This document shows, piece after piece, positions 11,127-20,351 of a DNA stretch of 33,352 nt. Numbering within the stretch: position 1 is the first letter of the stretch; each line of letters begins with the position of its first letter. The notes beneath the pieces were generated by a model. That model was not told the origin of the DNA and did no database searches. It saw nothing but the letters and a program-made list of their open reading frames with translations. The translations under genes and the position numbers were made by a program. The stretch covers positions 1 to 33,352 of the forward strand of contig JAJJLU010003755.1 in the NCBI GenBank assembly GCA_023807065.1, given 5' to 3'. The DNA is from Isotricha intestinalis. Lineage: Eukaryota; Ciliophora; Litostomatea; Vestibuliferida; Isotrichidae.

Positions 11127-11419
11127 TTTATTTTATTTTTTATAATGAATTTTTCAAAACAAAAGAAATTATTAATATTAATTTCCTTAATTTTTCTTTT
11201 GAATAAATGTTTAAATATTCATTAATAAACAAAAAATATTTTTTTTTTTTTTGGAACTGATAAAAAAAATTATTAAAAATATTTAAATATTACAAAAGTA
11301 AAAAAGAAAATAAAAATTCTTTTTTAAAAATATAAATTATGATTTTTATTGATTTGAGAATAATTAATTAAGATTTTTTTTGAATATTTAAACAATCAAA
11401 AGGACTACTATTTTCAATT
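11127..11419. other. AT-rich spacer
   Basis: No gene is visible. The frame of the interrupted gene to its right can be read on into this stretch on the minus strand with further TAA, TAG and TGA codons, so its leftmost remnant may extend here. Otherwise only A/T runs, including a long T tract near 11240-11251, are seen. The 5' leader of the two-TM gene must lie at its left end. Confidence 0.5.
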
Positions 11420-12007
11420 TTAAATTTTTACTTCTATATCATCTTCTTCATCAAATTTATAACTTATTAATCCACCTATCAAATTTTTTCCTTTTTTTTG
11501 AAGAGAAGAATTATATCTTTTTTGTTTTTCTCAAAGTATTATTTTTACTTTTTATTTCTTCATTTTTGACATATATTGAGATAAATACTTTAAAAGAGTA
11601 ATTGGAGTGGATTTAGTTTTTGAATTTAAATAAGGATTATATTGAATTTTTATTTGAATTGTGTTCTTTAAATTCTTTAATTTTTTTATTATAATGATTT
11701 TATTATTTTTATTTTCAGAAAATATTTTACATATTTTTGATTTTTTTAAATCCCTTCTCTTATATTTTTTAAATTCTTTTTATTAATAAATTGATTTATA
11801 TATATAATAATATTCTTTTAGTCTTTATATCATATGAAATATAATTTTGAATATATGTAATTTTTATTTAATATGTAAACTTATTGTAAATCTTTATTGA
11901 AGAATCAGATAAATCTCAGAATTTTTTTTATTATTGAATTAAACCATTTTTATTATATTTTCATTATTAACTAAATCATAATTTTCATTATTGATAATAT
12001 TAGACAT
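11420..12007 (-). pseudogene. Stop-interrupted reading frame of an unknown protein
   Basis: An ATG at 12007 and the terminal segment ending at 11420 are in the same frame (588 nt, 196 codons), but eight stops (seven TAA, one TGA) interrupt it. Two stretches look strongly protein-like. One is about 75 codons ending YNPYLNSKTKSTPITLLKYL. The other is about 33 codons containing KKGKNLIGGLISYKFDEEDD. They are separated by about ten codons with two stops. GT...AG introns of 54 or 72 nt could bridge the two without a frame change, but they lack the GTA...TAG borders and the 28-34 nt size of the other introns. I do not recognise the protein. It is either a decayed gene or a multi-intron gene. The 35 bases from its ATG to the divergent Rab-like gene would form a very short shared promoter. 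Confidence 0.35.
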
Positions 12008-12041
12008 TTATTTTATTAATAATAAAATATATTGAAATAAA

Positions 12042-12740
12042 ATGGATAAAGACAAATCATTACAAAAAGGGAAAAAAATGGTTTTATTAATATGTGGAGA
12101 TCCAAAAACAGGGAAAAAATCAATAGTAAATTCCTGGTTAAAGAACATAGAATATAAAGAAAATGCTCATAGTTTTTTTAAAGATTATTCATTTTCTTAT
12201 GAAACAACAATAGATGATGTAAAAGTATCAATTCCAACAGAAATAAGAATATTAAATAGTGATGAAATAGAAACAGAATTAAAAATAAATGCAACTTTTT
12301 TTAAAGAGGCTTTAGGAGGTTTTATTATTACTGCAATTGATGATGAAAATTCCTTTTTAAATGGAGAAAAATGGAAAGAAAAATTAGATTTAATGTGTTG
12401 TCTTCCAAATAAATTTCCTCTTCCTATTTTTTTAATAATTAATAAATGTGATTTATATAATTCTGAAAATCCAGAAAAACCTTTTCAAGAACCAAGTAAA
12501 ATAGAACAATATTATTTAGAAAATCAATTTTTTAATAAAAATTTGATAACATGTGAAGAAAATATTGAAAATATTGAAAATAAAAAAAATATAAATGAAA
12601 CTATTCAACCTCTTACAGATATGATTAAAACTATAATGAATTTTAGAGATATTAAAGAAGAATTTGTTAAAACAACTCATCCAACAAATCAAAATCAAAA
12701 TTTAAATAAAAATCAAAAAAAAGATTGTAATATTTTTTAA
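12042..12740 (+). CDS. Divergent Rab32-like small GTPase with degenerate switch II
   Basis: The 232-residue protein follows the Rab fold. It has a P-loop GDPKTGKKS at 19-27, a switch I-like YETTIDDVKV, and NKCD at 134-137 preceded by LPNKFPLPIFLI. The stretch W-x-x-x-LD...LPN..P.P.....NKCD and FFKEALGGFII are distinctive of the Rab32/38/29 group. Where that group has WDIAGQE, this protein has LNSDEIE (71-77). The G3 aspartate, glycine and catalytic glutamine are therefore all replaced, although flanking residues align without gaps. The C-terminus is KKDCNIF, a possible CaaX prenylation signal rather than the usual double-cysteine Rab tail. It is likely membrane-associated and impaired in GTP hydrolysis. 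Rab32-group proteins act on lysosome-related organelles. GTPase superfamily membership is firm; the Rab32 subgroup is probable. Confidence 0.8.
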   Translation: MDKDKSLQKGKKMVLLICGDPKTGKKSIVNSWLKNIEYKENAHSFFKDYSFSYETTIDDVKVSIPTEIRILNSDEIETELKINATFFKEALGGFIITAIDDENSFLNGEKWKEKLDLMCCLPNKFPLPIFLIINKCDLYNSENPEKPFQEPSKIEQYYLENQFFNKNLITCEENIENIENKKNINETIQPLTDMIKTIMNFRDIKEEFVKTTHPTNQNQNLNKNQKKDCNIF

Positions 12741-12797
12741 AATATTATTAAATTATAAATTTGTGAAAATTAAAAAATTCTTTAATAATTAAATAAT

Positions 12798-13550
12798 TTA
12801 GTATTTATTTTTCGTTAAAATTTTATTGATAACTTGTTCAGTATTTAAAAAATCTTTATCTTTTTTTTCAATACTTAAACTTCTTAATTTAGAATTTACA
12901 GATTGAAAATTTTTAGAATATCTCCCATCAAATATTTTCTTATTATTATTCTTACTATTAATTTTTAGTTTTAAAAGTTTATTTTTAAACACATTGAAAG
13001 AATCATTTTTATTTAATGATTCATGAGTCTTAAATTCATCATTTAAAAAATATTTTGAAGACATAAAAGACAAACTGTCAATATCTTTAATACAAATATT
13101 ATTTTTCCTTTTTGTTAATGATTTAAAAAATTTTTCTGTTGTGTCTCCTCCTTTTTTCAATTGTTGTTTTTTTATTATATCATAATATATTCTTAATCTT
13201 TTCTTTAATTTTTCATATTCTTTTAATTGTTCCAAACAACTTAATTCTGGAGATAATCTAAATGAAGGAGGAACTCTTTCATAATTTTCTTTATTAATTT
13301 CTTTTTTATTTATAAATATTATTTTTGAAGAAAATGAAGATGGTATTTTTTTTTCTTCTAATAATGGAAATTCCATATTTTTTGACCTTTGTGGAGTTAC
13401 AAATTCATATTTTTCTAAACTTGGAAATTTATATTTTGTTTTAAATTTATTATATCGTTTTGGAGATAAAGCACTTATAGATGTCTCTTCATTTAAATTT
13501 CTTGTTTTTCTTTTTTGAAAAAAATCTATATTAATTATTCTTTTTCTCAT
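12798..13550 (-). CDS. Small basic protein, hypothetical
   Basis: The 250-residue Lys/Arg-rich protein starts MRKRIINIDFFQKRK and ends KILTKNKY. It contains short S/T-P motifs (SALSPKRY, FVTPQRSK, FRLSPELS) that could be phosphorylation sites, and one likely helix near residues 108-130 (LEQLKEYEKLKKRLRIYYDI). There is no signal peptide, membrane segment or recognised domain. It is convergent with the Rab-like gene, 57 bases away. High basic charge and SP motifs would fit a nuclear or cytoskeletal protein, but I cannot assign a role. The frame upstream of the ATG is in phase with the gene but full of TAA codons, so this ATG is the most reasonable start. Confidence 0.6.
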   Translation of the reverse strand: MRKRIINIDFFQKRKTRNLNEETSISALSPKRYNKFKTKYKFPSLEKYEFVTPQRSKNMEFPLLEEKKIPSSFSSKIIFINKKEINKENYERVPPSFRLSPELSCLEQLKEYEKLKKRLRIYYDIIKKQQLKKGGDTTEKFFKSLTKRKNNICIKDIDSLSFMSSKYFLNDEFKTHESLNKNDSFNVFKNKLLKLKINSKNNNKKIFDGRYSKNFQSVNSKLRSLSIEKKDKDFLNTEQVINKILTKNKY

Positions 13551-14009
13551 TTTTAATTTTTCATTTTTTAATAATTTTATAATTAAAATATATTAATTTT
13601 GAAAAATAAAAAACTTTTAAAAAAAATATAGTTTCCATTCTAAAATTTTTTTGATTTTATACTTACAGTTTATTTTTTTTTAAATCATTTAAATTATTCT
13701 ATTCTCTTTTAATTTATCGCAATAATTTTTTTGTTAAATTAATTGTAAAAATAATTAATTTTATTAACACTTTTATTTCCATTTTTAGGAGTAGTTTTTC
13801 TTTTGAATAAATTCTCTTTGTTCAACATTATTTTTTAAATTTAAATCTTTTAAATTAAGTGTGTTTTCAAATTATTTATTATTATTTTTTCCTACTTTTT
13901 GAAATAAAATTTTACTTTTTTCTTATTTTATTTAGAAAAAAAAATTTAAATTGAATATTCTATTTTTAATTAAAAAAGTAAAAATAAAGAATAAAAAAAT
14001 TAAAAAGAA
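13551..14009. other. Intergenic region between divergent genes
   Basis: This spacer lies between the basic-protein gene and the SHIPPO gene. On the minus strand, in phase with the basic protein, a stretch at about 13780-13862 reads FENTLNLKDLNLKNNVEQRE, followed by about ten TAA codons before the gene's ATG. TAA is frequent in random AT-rich DNA, so this may be chance; a decayed or spliced upstream exon is possible. No RNA gene or repeat is seen. Confidence 0.4.
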
Positions 14010-14933
14010 ATGCTAACCTCCCCATCAGAATCCCAAATAAAAGCAAGTCATAACATTTTAAACAACTCAGTATCTAAAATGATGTTTTCCTTTGGAAAAT
14101 CTCCTCGTTTTCCCATATTAAAGCGTTCTTCTTTATCTTATACATTTTACAACATTCCATCAACCTTAAGTAAGCGTTCAACGTCATTGGGTTATGGAAA
14201 AAAAACAGATTTTACATTAATGAATAAAGGCGGAGGTGATTATCCTCAAATAAAAAGGGATTTTGACAAAGGAACAAAATTAGGTCCAACATTTATATTT
14301 GGAATGTCTCGTTCTAAAGTATATTGTTCAACAAATGCTCCTTTAGGAAGAGATTCACCAGGACCAGGAGCCTATAAACCAAAAAGATTAATAAATTCTC
14401 CTTCATATTCTTTAAGATGTAAAGTAACTATCCCTTTACCTAATAGAGATACTCCTGGTCCTGCTGCTTATACTCCAAGAATTGGAATTAATCAAAATGG
14501 AAATTATCCTCTTTCAAAAATGGGAAATGTTCATGGAAGCGTTTTTGGAAGTGGAAAATCTAATAGATTTAAATATGTTTATAATGATAGTCCTGGACCC
14601 AGTGCTTATACTTTTAAAAGTATGATTGGAGGTTCTTTGTTTAATAGTAGATTTAATAATGGAAGATGTATTACTTTTGGAAGTAAGCATAATTATGGAG
14701 GGAAAAAAGATAATTTTCCTGGTCCAGGATCTTATAAAGCTTTTAGTGAGTTTGGTCTTGTTGATCCATATTTTAAAAAAAAAAAATTTAAAAAAAAAAG
14801 GAAAAGTTTTAAAGAAAGTAAAAGTGTTCATTTATATAATAATAAAAAAGATATTAATTCTATTATTAATAATGGAGATACTAAACCTACTGAAGAAAAT
14901 ATCAATGATAATAATATTCAGGAAAAAATTTAA
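14010..14933 (+). CDS. SHIPPO/STPGR-repeat ciliary protein (ODF3/CIMAP-like)
   Basis: The 307-residue protein has four clear SHIPPO-type motifs: PGPGAY at 117-122, PGPAAY at 149-154, PGPSAY at 195-200 and PGPGSY at 237-242. Each follows a segment with F-G/S-x-G and basic residues (for example FIFGMSRSK, ITFGSKHN), as in the SHIPPO-rpt domain. A weaker LGPTFIFG lies near 92. The C-terminal ~60 residues are Lys/Asn-rich. Proteins of this family (ODF3, CIMAP, SAXO-like) bind or line axonemal microtubules of cilia and flagella. The ATG is preceded by an A-rich leader. It has noticeably more G+C than its neighbours, as expected from the Pro/Gly repeats. Family assignment is secure; the exact orthologue is not. 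Confidence 0.88.
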   Translation: MLTSPSESQIKASHNILNNSVSKMMFSFGKSPRFPILKRSSLSYTFYNIPSTLSKRSTSLGYGKKTDFTLMNKGGGDYPQIKRDFDKGTKLGPTFIFGMSRSKVYCSTNAPLGRDSPGPGAYKPKRLINSPSYSLRCKVTIPLPNRDTPGPAAYTPRIGINQNGNYPLSKMGNVHGSVFGSGKSNRFKYVYNDSPGPSAYTFKSMIGGSLFNSRFNNGRCITFGSKHNYGGKKDNFPGPGSYKAFSEFGLVDPYFKKKKFKKKRKSFKESKSVHLYNNKKDINSIINNGDTKPTEENINDNNIQEKI

Positions 14934-15012
14934 TTAATAAAAGTAATTCTTAATTGTTTACATTTTGTTATATATTATTATATTTTATAGTAAAAAAATA
15001 AATTTTATTTAT

Positions 15013-17787
15013 TTATATTTTATTAATAGAATTTTTAGAATCTGATATTTTTTTTATCATATTATCCAAATTATAAATTTCATTTTTTATATTTGTTTTA
15101 TCTTTATTATAAGAATTAATAAAAGTAGTTATTTTATTTTCTGTAAAATTAATTTTTTTTTGTAAATCATCTTTAATACTTTGATTACTTTTTTTTAAAT
15201 CTTCAATTTGTTTATTAAAATATTTTTCATTATTATTAACTGTTTTTTTTAAATCATCATAAGAATCATTTTTCATATTTTTATCATTTTCAACTTGAGA
15301 AGAAGATAAATTATTTGATAAAGAATCAATATTTTTATAAATGTCTCTAACTTGTGATTCAAGAGGAGATAATCTTCTTTCTATATTTAATACACTTGCA
15401 TTTAAATTATTTTTTCTTATTTCTTCAATTTGTTTATTTATTTCTTTAAATCTATTTTCATAATTTGGATTAGATAAAATTGAATTATTTGAATTATTTG
15501 AAATATTATTTTCAATATTATTATATTTTGTTTGTAAATTATAAATTTTATTTAAACACTCATTTTCACTTTTTTGAAAATTGTTTAATAAAATATTAAT
15601 ATTTTCTAATTCTTTATTAATTTTTTTATTCTCTTCAGAAATTTTTTTTATATCATAATTATTATTATTAATTCCAATAATTGTTTTAATTTCTTTTCCT
15701 CCGATTAAAATTGATTTATTATTATTTCTTTCCATTTTATTATTCTCAATTTTATTATTATCAAATTTTTGTGTCATTAAAATATCAATTTGATTTTTTA
15801 AATTATTAACTTTTAAATCTAAACTCAAAACTAAATTTTGAATACTATTCATATTATTTTCTAATTTTTCTAAATCTTTTTCTTTATCTTTAACTTTATC
15901 CATTAAATTTTCTTCAAAATTTTTTTTATAATTATCATTTTGATTTTTTAATTCAGAAACTGAATTACTTCTTTGAAAATTATTTTTATGATTTTTTAAC
16001 TTTCTTATGTTTTGAAAATCTTCATAAGAAAGTTCAGACAAATCATCTAATCTAATTTTAGAAATTTTATCAAAATCAACTTTAGATTTAATTCTTTTAA
16101 TATCATTTTGTAAATTTTTTAATTCTTTATTTTTAGCATAATCATCAATATTAATTTTAGTTAAATTTTCAATTGTTTTTGAATCAATATTATTTTGATA
16201 TGAAAAATTTTGAGGTTCATTTTTAATTGAAAAAGAAGGTCTATGACTTAAAGAACGTTTATTCATTATATTTAATTCATTTTTTCTTAATTTTAAATCA
16301 TATTCATTTATTTTATTCTGATGTGTGTTAATTTGATTTTGTAATAATTTTATATCAAATTCATTATCATTATTAATTGATTTTATTAATTCTATTTCAT
16401 CTTTTATTTTTGATATTGATGATATTTCATCATAATTTAAATCAATTAATTCTTTATAATTTAATTTATTTAATTGATTTAAATTTAATTTTGATAATGC
16501 TTCAAAATTTATTTTTTTCTTTAAACTTTCAAAATCTAATTTATTCTTTTCTAATTCAAATTCTTGTTTATTAATTAAATTTTCTAATTCTAAATATTTT
16601 TCTTTTGAATTTTTATTATTTTTTTCTAAGGAATTTTTAAATTCTTCTATTGAATTTATTATTATTTGTTTATTTGATGTTATTTCTTCTTCTAAATCAC
16701 TTATTTTATTATTACAATCTAATTTTGAAATATTACTTTTTTCAATATCTCTTATTTTATTTTCTAAATTTTTAATTTTACTTTCAAATTCATTTCTCTT
16801 AATTAAATAATTTTCATTTTCCTGAAATTTATTATTAATATTTCTTAAAGAATTATCATAATCAATTTTATTTATATAGTTTTTTTCTGTTTCATCAATT
16901 CTTTTTCCTATTTCATTTAATTTTTCATTCAAATTTTCTACCACTTTCTCACTTTTTTCTTTTATTTTATTATTTGTTTCTTTTATTTTACTTTCAAAAT
17001 CTAATTTAGAAATTGAGTTTTTTGAAATTTCTCTTATTTTATTATTTATTTCATTTTTATTTTTATCAAATTCTTCTTTCGTTAAGAAAATAATTTTTGA
17101 TTCATTTTCTCTTGAATCAAAATTCTCATTTATATTTTTTATATCATTTGAAATATTATTCATTTTATCTTTAAATAAATTAATTTCTAATTGTTTTGAA
17201 TATTCAACATTATCTATTTTACTTTTTAAATCATTTCCAATATAATTTATAGTATTATAAATTTTATGAATTTGATCAGTTAAAAAAGTAATTTGATTAT
17301 CATAATCTTTTTTATTTACATAATTTTTTTCATTATCTTTTTCAACATTATCAATATTAGTTTGAATAGATCTTAAAGTAGAATTAAAAGTTTTTAAATA
17401 TCTATAAATATCATTTATTCCTTCATTAAATTCATATTTAGAAACGGAATTTTTGTGAATATTATTATTATAATTTTTTAACTCATTTTTAATCATTAAT
17501 CTAATTTTTTCATCTGGGAAATTTATTGAATTATAAGAGAGTCTTTTTGGATAATCGTTATAATCAATAGAATTATTAATGTTTGAATTAGATGTATTTA
17601 AATATTTTTGATTCTGAGAATACATTTCTCTTTGAGAATTTATTGTTGGAATTGTATTATTTTGATTTGAAATTGTTTGAGTATTATAATTTTGAGTATT
17701 TATTAAATCTATATTATTTAATTCTGTGTTAACATTTGATGAAATATCAGTTAATAAGTTATTTACTTGGTCGTTATTCTTATTCAT
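15013..17787 (-). CDS. Long coiled-coil protein with degenerate repeats
   Basis: The 924-residue protein has an Asn-rich head (1 to about 85) followed by almost continuous coiled coil. A degenerate motif recurs: a hydrophobic/Ser-Lys step, then K(L/I/K)(D/E)(F/Y)(D/E) and two to three heptads. Examples are SVSKYEFNEG, YVNKKDYDNQ, SISKLDFESK, YINKIDYDNS, LIKRNEFESK and NISKLDCNNK, spaced roughly 25-45 residues apart between about 95 and 360. Around residues 430-480 and 580-610 a second type appears (LNLNQLNKLNYKELIDLNY; IRLDDLSELSYEDF), indicating an internal duplication. There is no TM or enzymatic domain. Regular long coils in a ciliated cell suggest a cytoskeletal or basal-body component; this is inference. 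It is convergent with the SHIPPO gene, 79 bases apart. Confidence 0.75.
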   Translation of the reverse strand: MNKNNDQVNNLLTDISSNVNTELNNIDLINTQNYNTQTISNQNNTIPTINSQREMYSQNQKYLNTSNSNINNSIDYNDYPKRLSYNSINFPDEKIRLMIKNELKNYNNNIHKNSVSKYEFNEGINDIYRYLKTFNSTLRSIQTNIDNVEKDNEKNYVNKKDYDNQITFLTDQIHKIYNTINYIGNDLKSKIDNVEYSKQLEINLFKDKMNNISNDIKNINENFDSRENESKIIFLTKEEFDKNKNEINNKIREISKNSISKLDFESKIKETNNKIKEKSEKVVENLNEKLNEIGKRIDETEKNYINKIDYDNSLRNINNKFQENENYLIKRNEFESKIKNLENKIRDIEKSNISKLDCNNKISDLEEEITSNKQIIINSIEEFKNSLEKNNKNSKEKYLELENLINKQEFELEKNKLDFESLKKKINFEALSKLNLNQLNKLNYKELIDLNYDEISSISKIKDEIELIKSINNDNEFDIKLLQNQINTHQNKINEYDLKLRKNELNIMNKRSLSHRPSFSIKNEPQNFSYQNNIDSKTIENLTKINIDDYAKNKELKNLQNDIKRIKSKVDFDKISKIRLDDLSELSYEDFQNIRKLKNHKNNFQRSNSVSELKNQNDNYKKNFEENLMDKVKDKEKDLEKLENNMNSIQNLVLSLDLKVNNLKNQIDILMTQKFDNNKIENNKMERNNNKSILIGGKEIKTIIGINNNNYDIKKISEENKKINKELENINILLNNFQKSENECLNKIYNLQTKYNNIENNISNNSNNSILSNPNYENRFKEINKQIEEIRKNNLNASVLNIERRLSPLESQVRDIYKNIDSLSNNLSSSQVENDKNMKNDSYDDLKKTVNNNEKYFNKQIEDLKKSNQSIKDDLQKKINFTENKITTFINSYNKDKTNIKNEIYNLDNMIKKISDSKNSINKI

Positions 17788-18206
17788 AAATTTAAATAAA
17801 TGTAAAACAACTATATAAATTTTTTAGATAAAAATAAGCATAAAAAAATAAATTAATAAATAATTATTATTTTATTTTTAAATAAAGCTTTTTTTTATTT
17901 TATTCTAGTTTTTGTACATTAGGAAAAATAATATTTTATTGTAAATAATAATATTTTATTAGAAATATTGGAAAAAAATTTCAAAATTTCTCAATCATTT
18001 ATATAGTCAAAATTGCCTTCATAAATCTTTATATATTTTTTATAATTCTTCTTCTTTAAAAAATAAATTTTTTCTCAATGTACTATATCTTTTATTTTTT
18101 CTTAATTTTCTTTAATATTATTTCATAATTTAAATAAATAAAAAACAATTATTTCTCATCTATTTTATAAATAAATAACAAAATAATATTTATGAATAAT
18201 ATAATT
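17788..18206. other. Intergenic region with possible coding remnant on minus strand
   Basis: A minus-strand frame beginning ATG at 18158 contains the stretch KRYSTLRKNLFFKEEEL (about 18090-18040), then continues in the same frame through one TAA and three closely spaced TGA codons to about 17960 (segment LRNFEIFFQYF). The open stretches are short, so chance cannot be excluded. No RNA gene is seen. The 5' leader of the 924-residue coiled-coil gene must lie at the left end. Confidence 0.3.
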
Positions 18207-20351
18207 CTAATACTTATTTTTTTCAAATAATTCATAAATTTCTTCAATTTTTCTATTAATAATATTAGCTTTATTATTAAAAATATCAGAAACATGAATA
18301 ACTTTTTTTCTTTTTTTTAATTTCATTTTTCCACAATCAATAGAATCTCTTTTTTTTTTAATTGGCAACTCATTATTATTATTTTTATAAAAATAACTAT
18401 TAGTCTTAGACATATATTTATTAAAATCTTTAAAAACAGTAGTTCCAAAAGTTTTATCTCCTTTTCCTTTTAATCTTAAATTTACAATATGTTTTTTTAA
18501 TTGAAGTTCTTCAAATTCTTTTTTACTTAATTCTCTTTCTGAATCATAACTTCCTTTTTCAAATTCAATTATATTTTTTTTATTATTTATAATTGAATTT
18601 AAAGGAGAAATTTCAGAATTATGTTTTCTTTCTACATTAACAGTATTATTTTCTTGTTGTAATAAATGCTCTTTTTTCTTTCTAATAGTTATTTTTTTTT
18701 TAGATAAATATTTTGGTAATATTATTGGAGAATAATCTTCTTCATCTGATGAAAATTCTTTATTTGGTTCTGTTAAAAATCTATCTGGAACTTGTGTTTC
18801 ACGTTCAACTGTTTTTTCTATTGTTTTATTCTCTTTTTCATTCCCTCTTTTTATTATTGATTCTATCTTTCTTTCTTTTATTTTTTCTTTATTTATTTTC
18901 TCTTCTTCTTTTATTTTTTCTTTATTTATTTTCTCTTCTTCTTTTATTTTTTCTTTTTTTATTTTCTCATCTTCTTTTATTTTTTCTTTTTTTATTTTCT
19001 CTTCTTCTTTTATTTTTTCTTTTTTTATTTTCTTTTCTTCTTTTATTTTTTCTTTTTCTTTTATTTCTTCTTTTTCTCTTATTATTTCTTTTTCTTTCTC
19101 CTTCTTTATTATTGATTCTATTTTTATTTCTGGTTCTTTTATTATTTCTTCTTCTTCTTCTTCATCATCTTCTTTTTTAAATATATTATTTTCAGAAGCT
19201 TTCTCTATTTCTATATTTTTCTCTCTTTCTTCCTTAATTTTTTCTTCTATTGGTTTTTCTATTGTTTCATGTATTTCAATTTTCTGATTAATTCCCACTT
19301 TCTTTTTTTTCAATGGAGTTTCTTTTTCTAATTTCTCAACAACAATTGTCAAATTTTTTGTGCTTTTTTTATCTTCATTTTTTTCAATATTAATATCATT
19401 TGCAATAAAATCAACTTTTCTATTTTTTAAATTTACAGTTTTTTGTCTTTGAAAAGACCTCAATTTTTTTGTTGGTTCCTCTTTTTTATTAGTATATTTC
19501 CTTTGATTAAATTCTCTTACAAAAGCAATGATTTCTTGAAATTTATCTTTAACAGTATTATATTCATCATTTAAATCAGATACATTTAATCTAATTTCAT
19601 CAAAATCACTTGTAATTTCATCTAAATTTTGTTCAAAATAATTTTTTAATCTATCTCTAAAATCAATTGTTTCTTTTGTAACTTTAATTAAATCATCAGT
19701 TTTTTCAGATAATTTTTTAGCTTCATTAGTATTATAAATTTTAACATCTTCAAATTTATTATCTATTTTATTTATTTCATCATTAACTTTTTTGTATATT
19801 TCCCTTTTAGCATTATTTAAAGTTTCTTTTTGTCTATCACTAAAATTATCTAAACTTCCAGTAAATTGTTTAATTAAATTTTCAATTTTAGAACCATAAT
19901 TTTTTATATCAACAAGACTTTGTTCTTTAAATGAATTAATGAGAGACATTTCTTTAATATTACTTTCAATATAATCTCTAATTGTTTTATATTTACAGAA
20001 TTCTCCTACAAAACCAGGAACAGTAAAATTATCAATAAACATTTTATCATATTTAGTTTTCATAAATGAGGTATCTGCTATTAATTGATTTATTCTTATT
20101 TCATGAGATGTTAATTGGTCAAGTGATTTATTTTTAAATACTATAAATTCATCTATTTTATCTCCTTTTACTTTTATTTCATTAAAATTTTTATCTAATG
20201 TCTCTACTTTTTCACTCATTGAATCAACTTTTGTTATTAATTCTTTTATTTTATTATTTACAGCTAATAAGGATTTTTCAAAATTAAAATTCAATGTTTT
20301 TTCCACTTCCTTGATTCTTCCTAATAGTTCATTTTCAACTTTAAAAGACAT
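18207..20351 (-). CDS. Coiled-coil protein with KE-rich tandem repeat
   Basis: The ATG at 20351 gives 714 residues. An upstream in-frame ATG adds 84 codons of F/I/L/Y-rich sequence that look like translated AT-rich leader and break the helical pattern, so I reject it. Residues 1 to about 320 are coiled coil with a conserved-looking break, KYDKMFIDNFTVPGFVG followed by CKYKTIRDYI (about 95-130). Similar segments occur, as I recall, in uncharacterised protist cytoskeletal proteins. Residues about 375-580 are highly charged, with an 11-residue tandem repeat (KIKKEKIKEEE and variants, five copies). The tail is basic. The stop is TAG. Function is unknown; a filamentous or ciliary role is plausible. 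It is divergent from the vWA gene. Confidence 0.72.
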   Translation of the reverse strand: MSFKVENELLGRIKEVEKTLNFNFEKSLLAVNNKIKELITKVDSMSEKVETLDKNFNEIKVKGDKIDEFIVFKNKSLDQLTSHEIRINQLIADTSFMKTKYDKMFIDNFTVPGFVGEFCKYKTIRDYIESNIKEMSLINSFKEQSLVDIKNYGSKIENLIKQFTGSLDNFSDRQKETLNNAKREIYKKVNDEINKIDNKFEDVKIYNTNEAKKLSEKTDDLIKVTKETIDFRDRLKNYFEQNLDEITSDFDEIRLNVSDLNDEYNTVKDKFQEIIAFVREFNQRKYTNKKEEPTKKLRSFQRQKTVNLKNRKVDFIANDINIEKNEDKKSTKNLTIVVEKLEKETPLKKKKVGINQKIEIHETIEKPIEEKIKEEREKNIEIEKASENNIFKKEDDEEEEEEIIKEPEIKIESIIKKEKEKEIIREKEEIKEKEKIKEEKKIKKEKIKEEEKIKKEKIKEDEKIKKEKIKEEEKINKEKIKEEEKINKEKIKERKIESIIKRGNEKENKTIEKTVERETQVPDRFLTEPNKEFSSDEEDYSPIILPKYLSKKKITIRKKKEHLLQQENNTVNVERKHNSEISPLNSIINNKKNIIEFEKGSYDSERELSKKEFEELQLKKHIVNLRLKGKGDKTFGTTVFKDFNKYMSKTNSYFYKNNNNELPIKKKRDSIDCGKMKLKKRKKVIHVSDIFNNKANIINRKIEEIYELFEKNKY
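18873..19054. repeat. 33-bp tandem repeat inside coding sequence
   Basis: On the plus strand a pyrimidine-rich 33-bp unit (TTTTATTTTTTCTTT plus ATTTTCTCTTCTTC) repeats about five times with few differences. In the gene on the other strand it encodes the 11-residue repeat KIKKEKIKEEE with K/N and E/D substitutions. It is strongly strand-asymmetric, purine-rich on the coding strand. Confidence 0.75.

Noticed and set aside
13551..13930. N-terminal extension of the small basic protein read through TAA codons
   Set aside because: About eleven TAA codons in 140 is near what random AT-rich DNA would give; only one short stretch looks coding.
14514..14937. Overlapping frames of about 100 codons on both strands within the SHIPPO gene
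   Set aside because: They are shadows of the repeat-containing gene, with no independent motif.
18713..19180. Leu/Phe-rich 155-codon plus-strand frame
   Set aside because: It is the antisense shadow of the Lys/Glu repeat of the real minus-strand gene.
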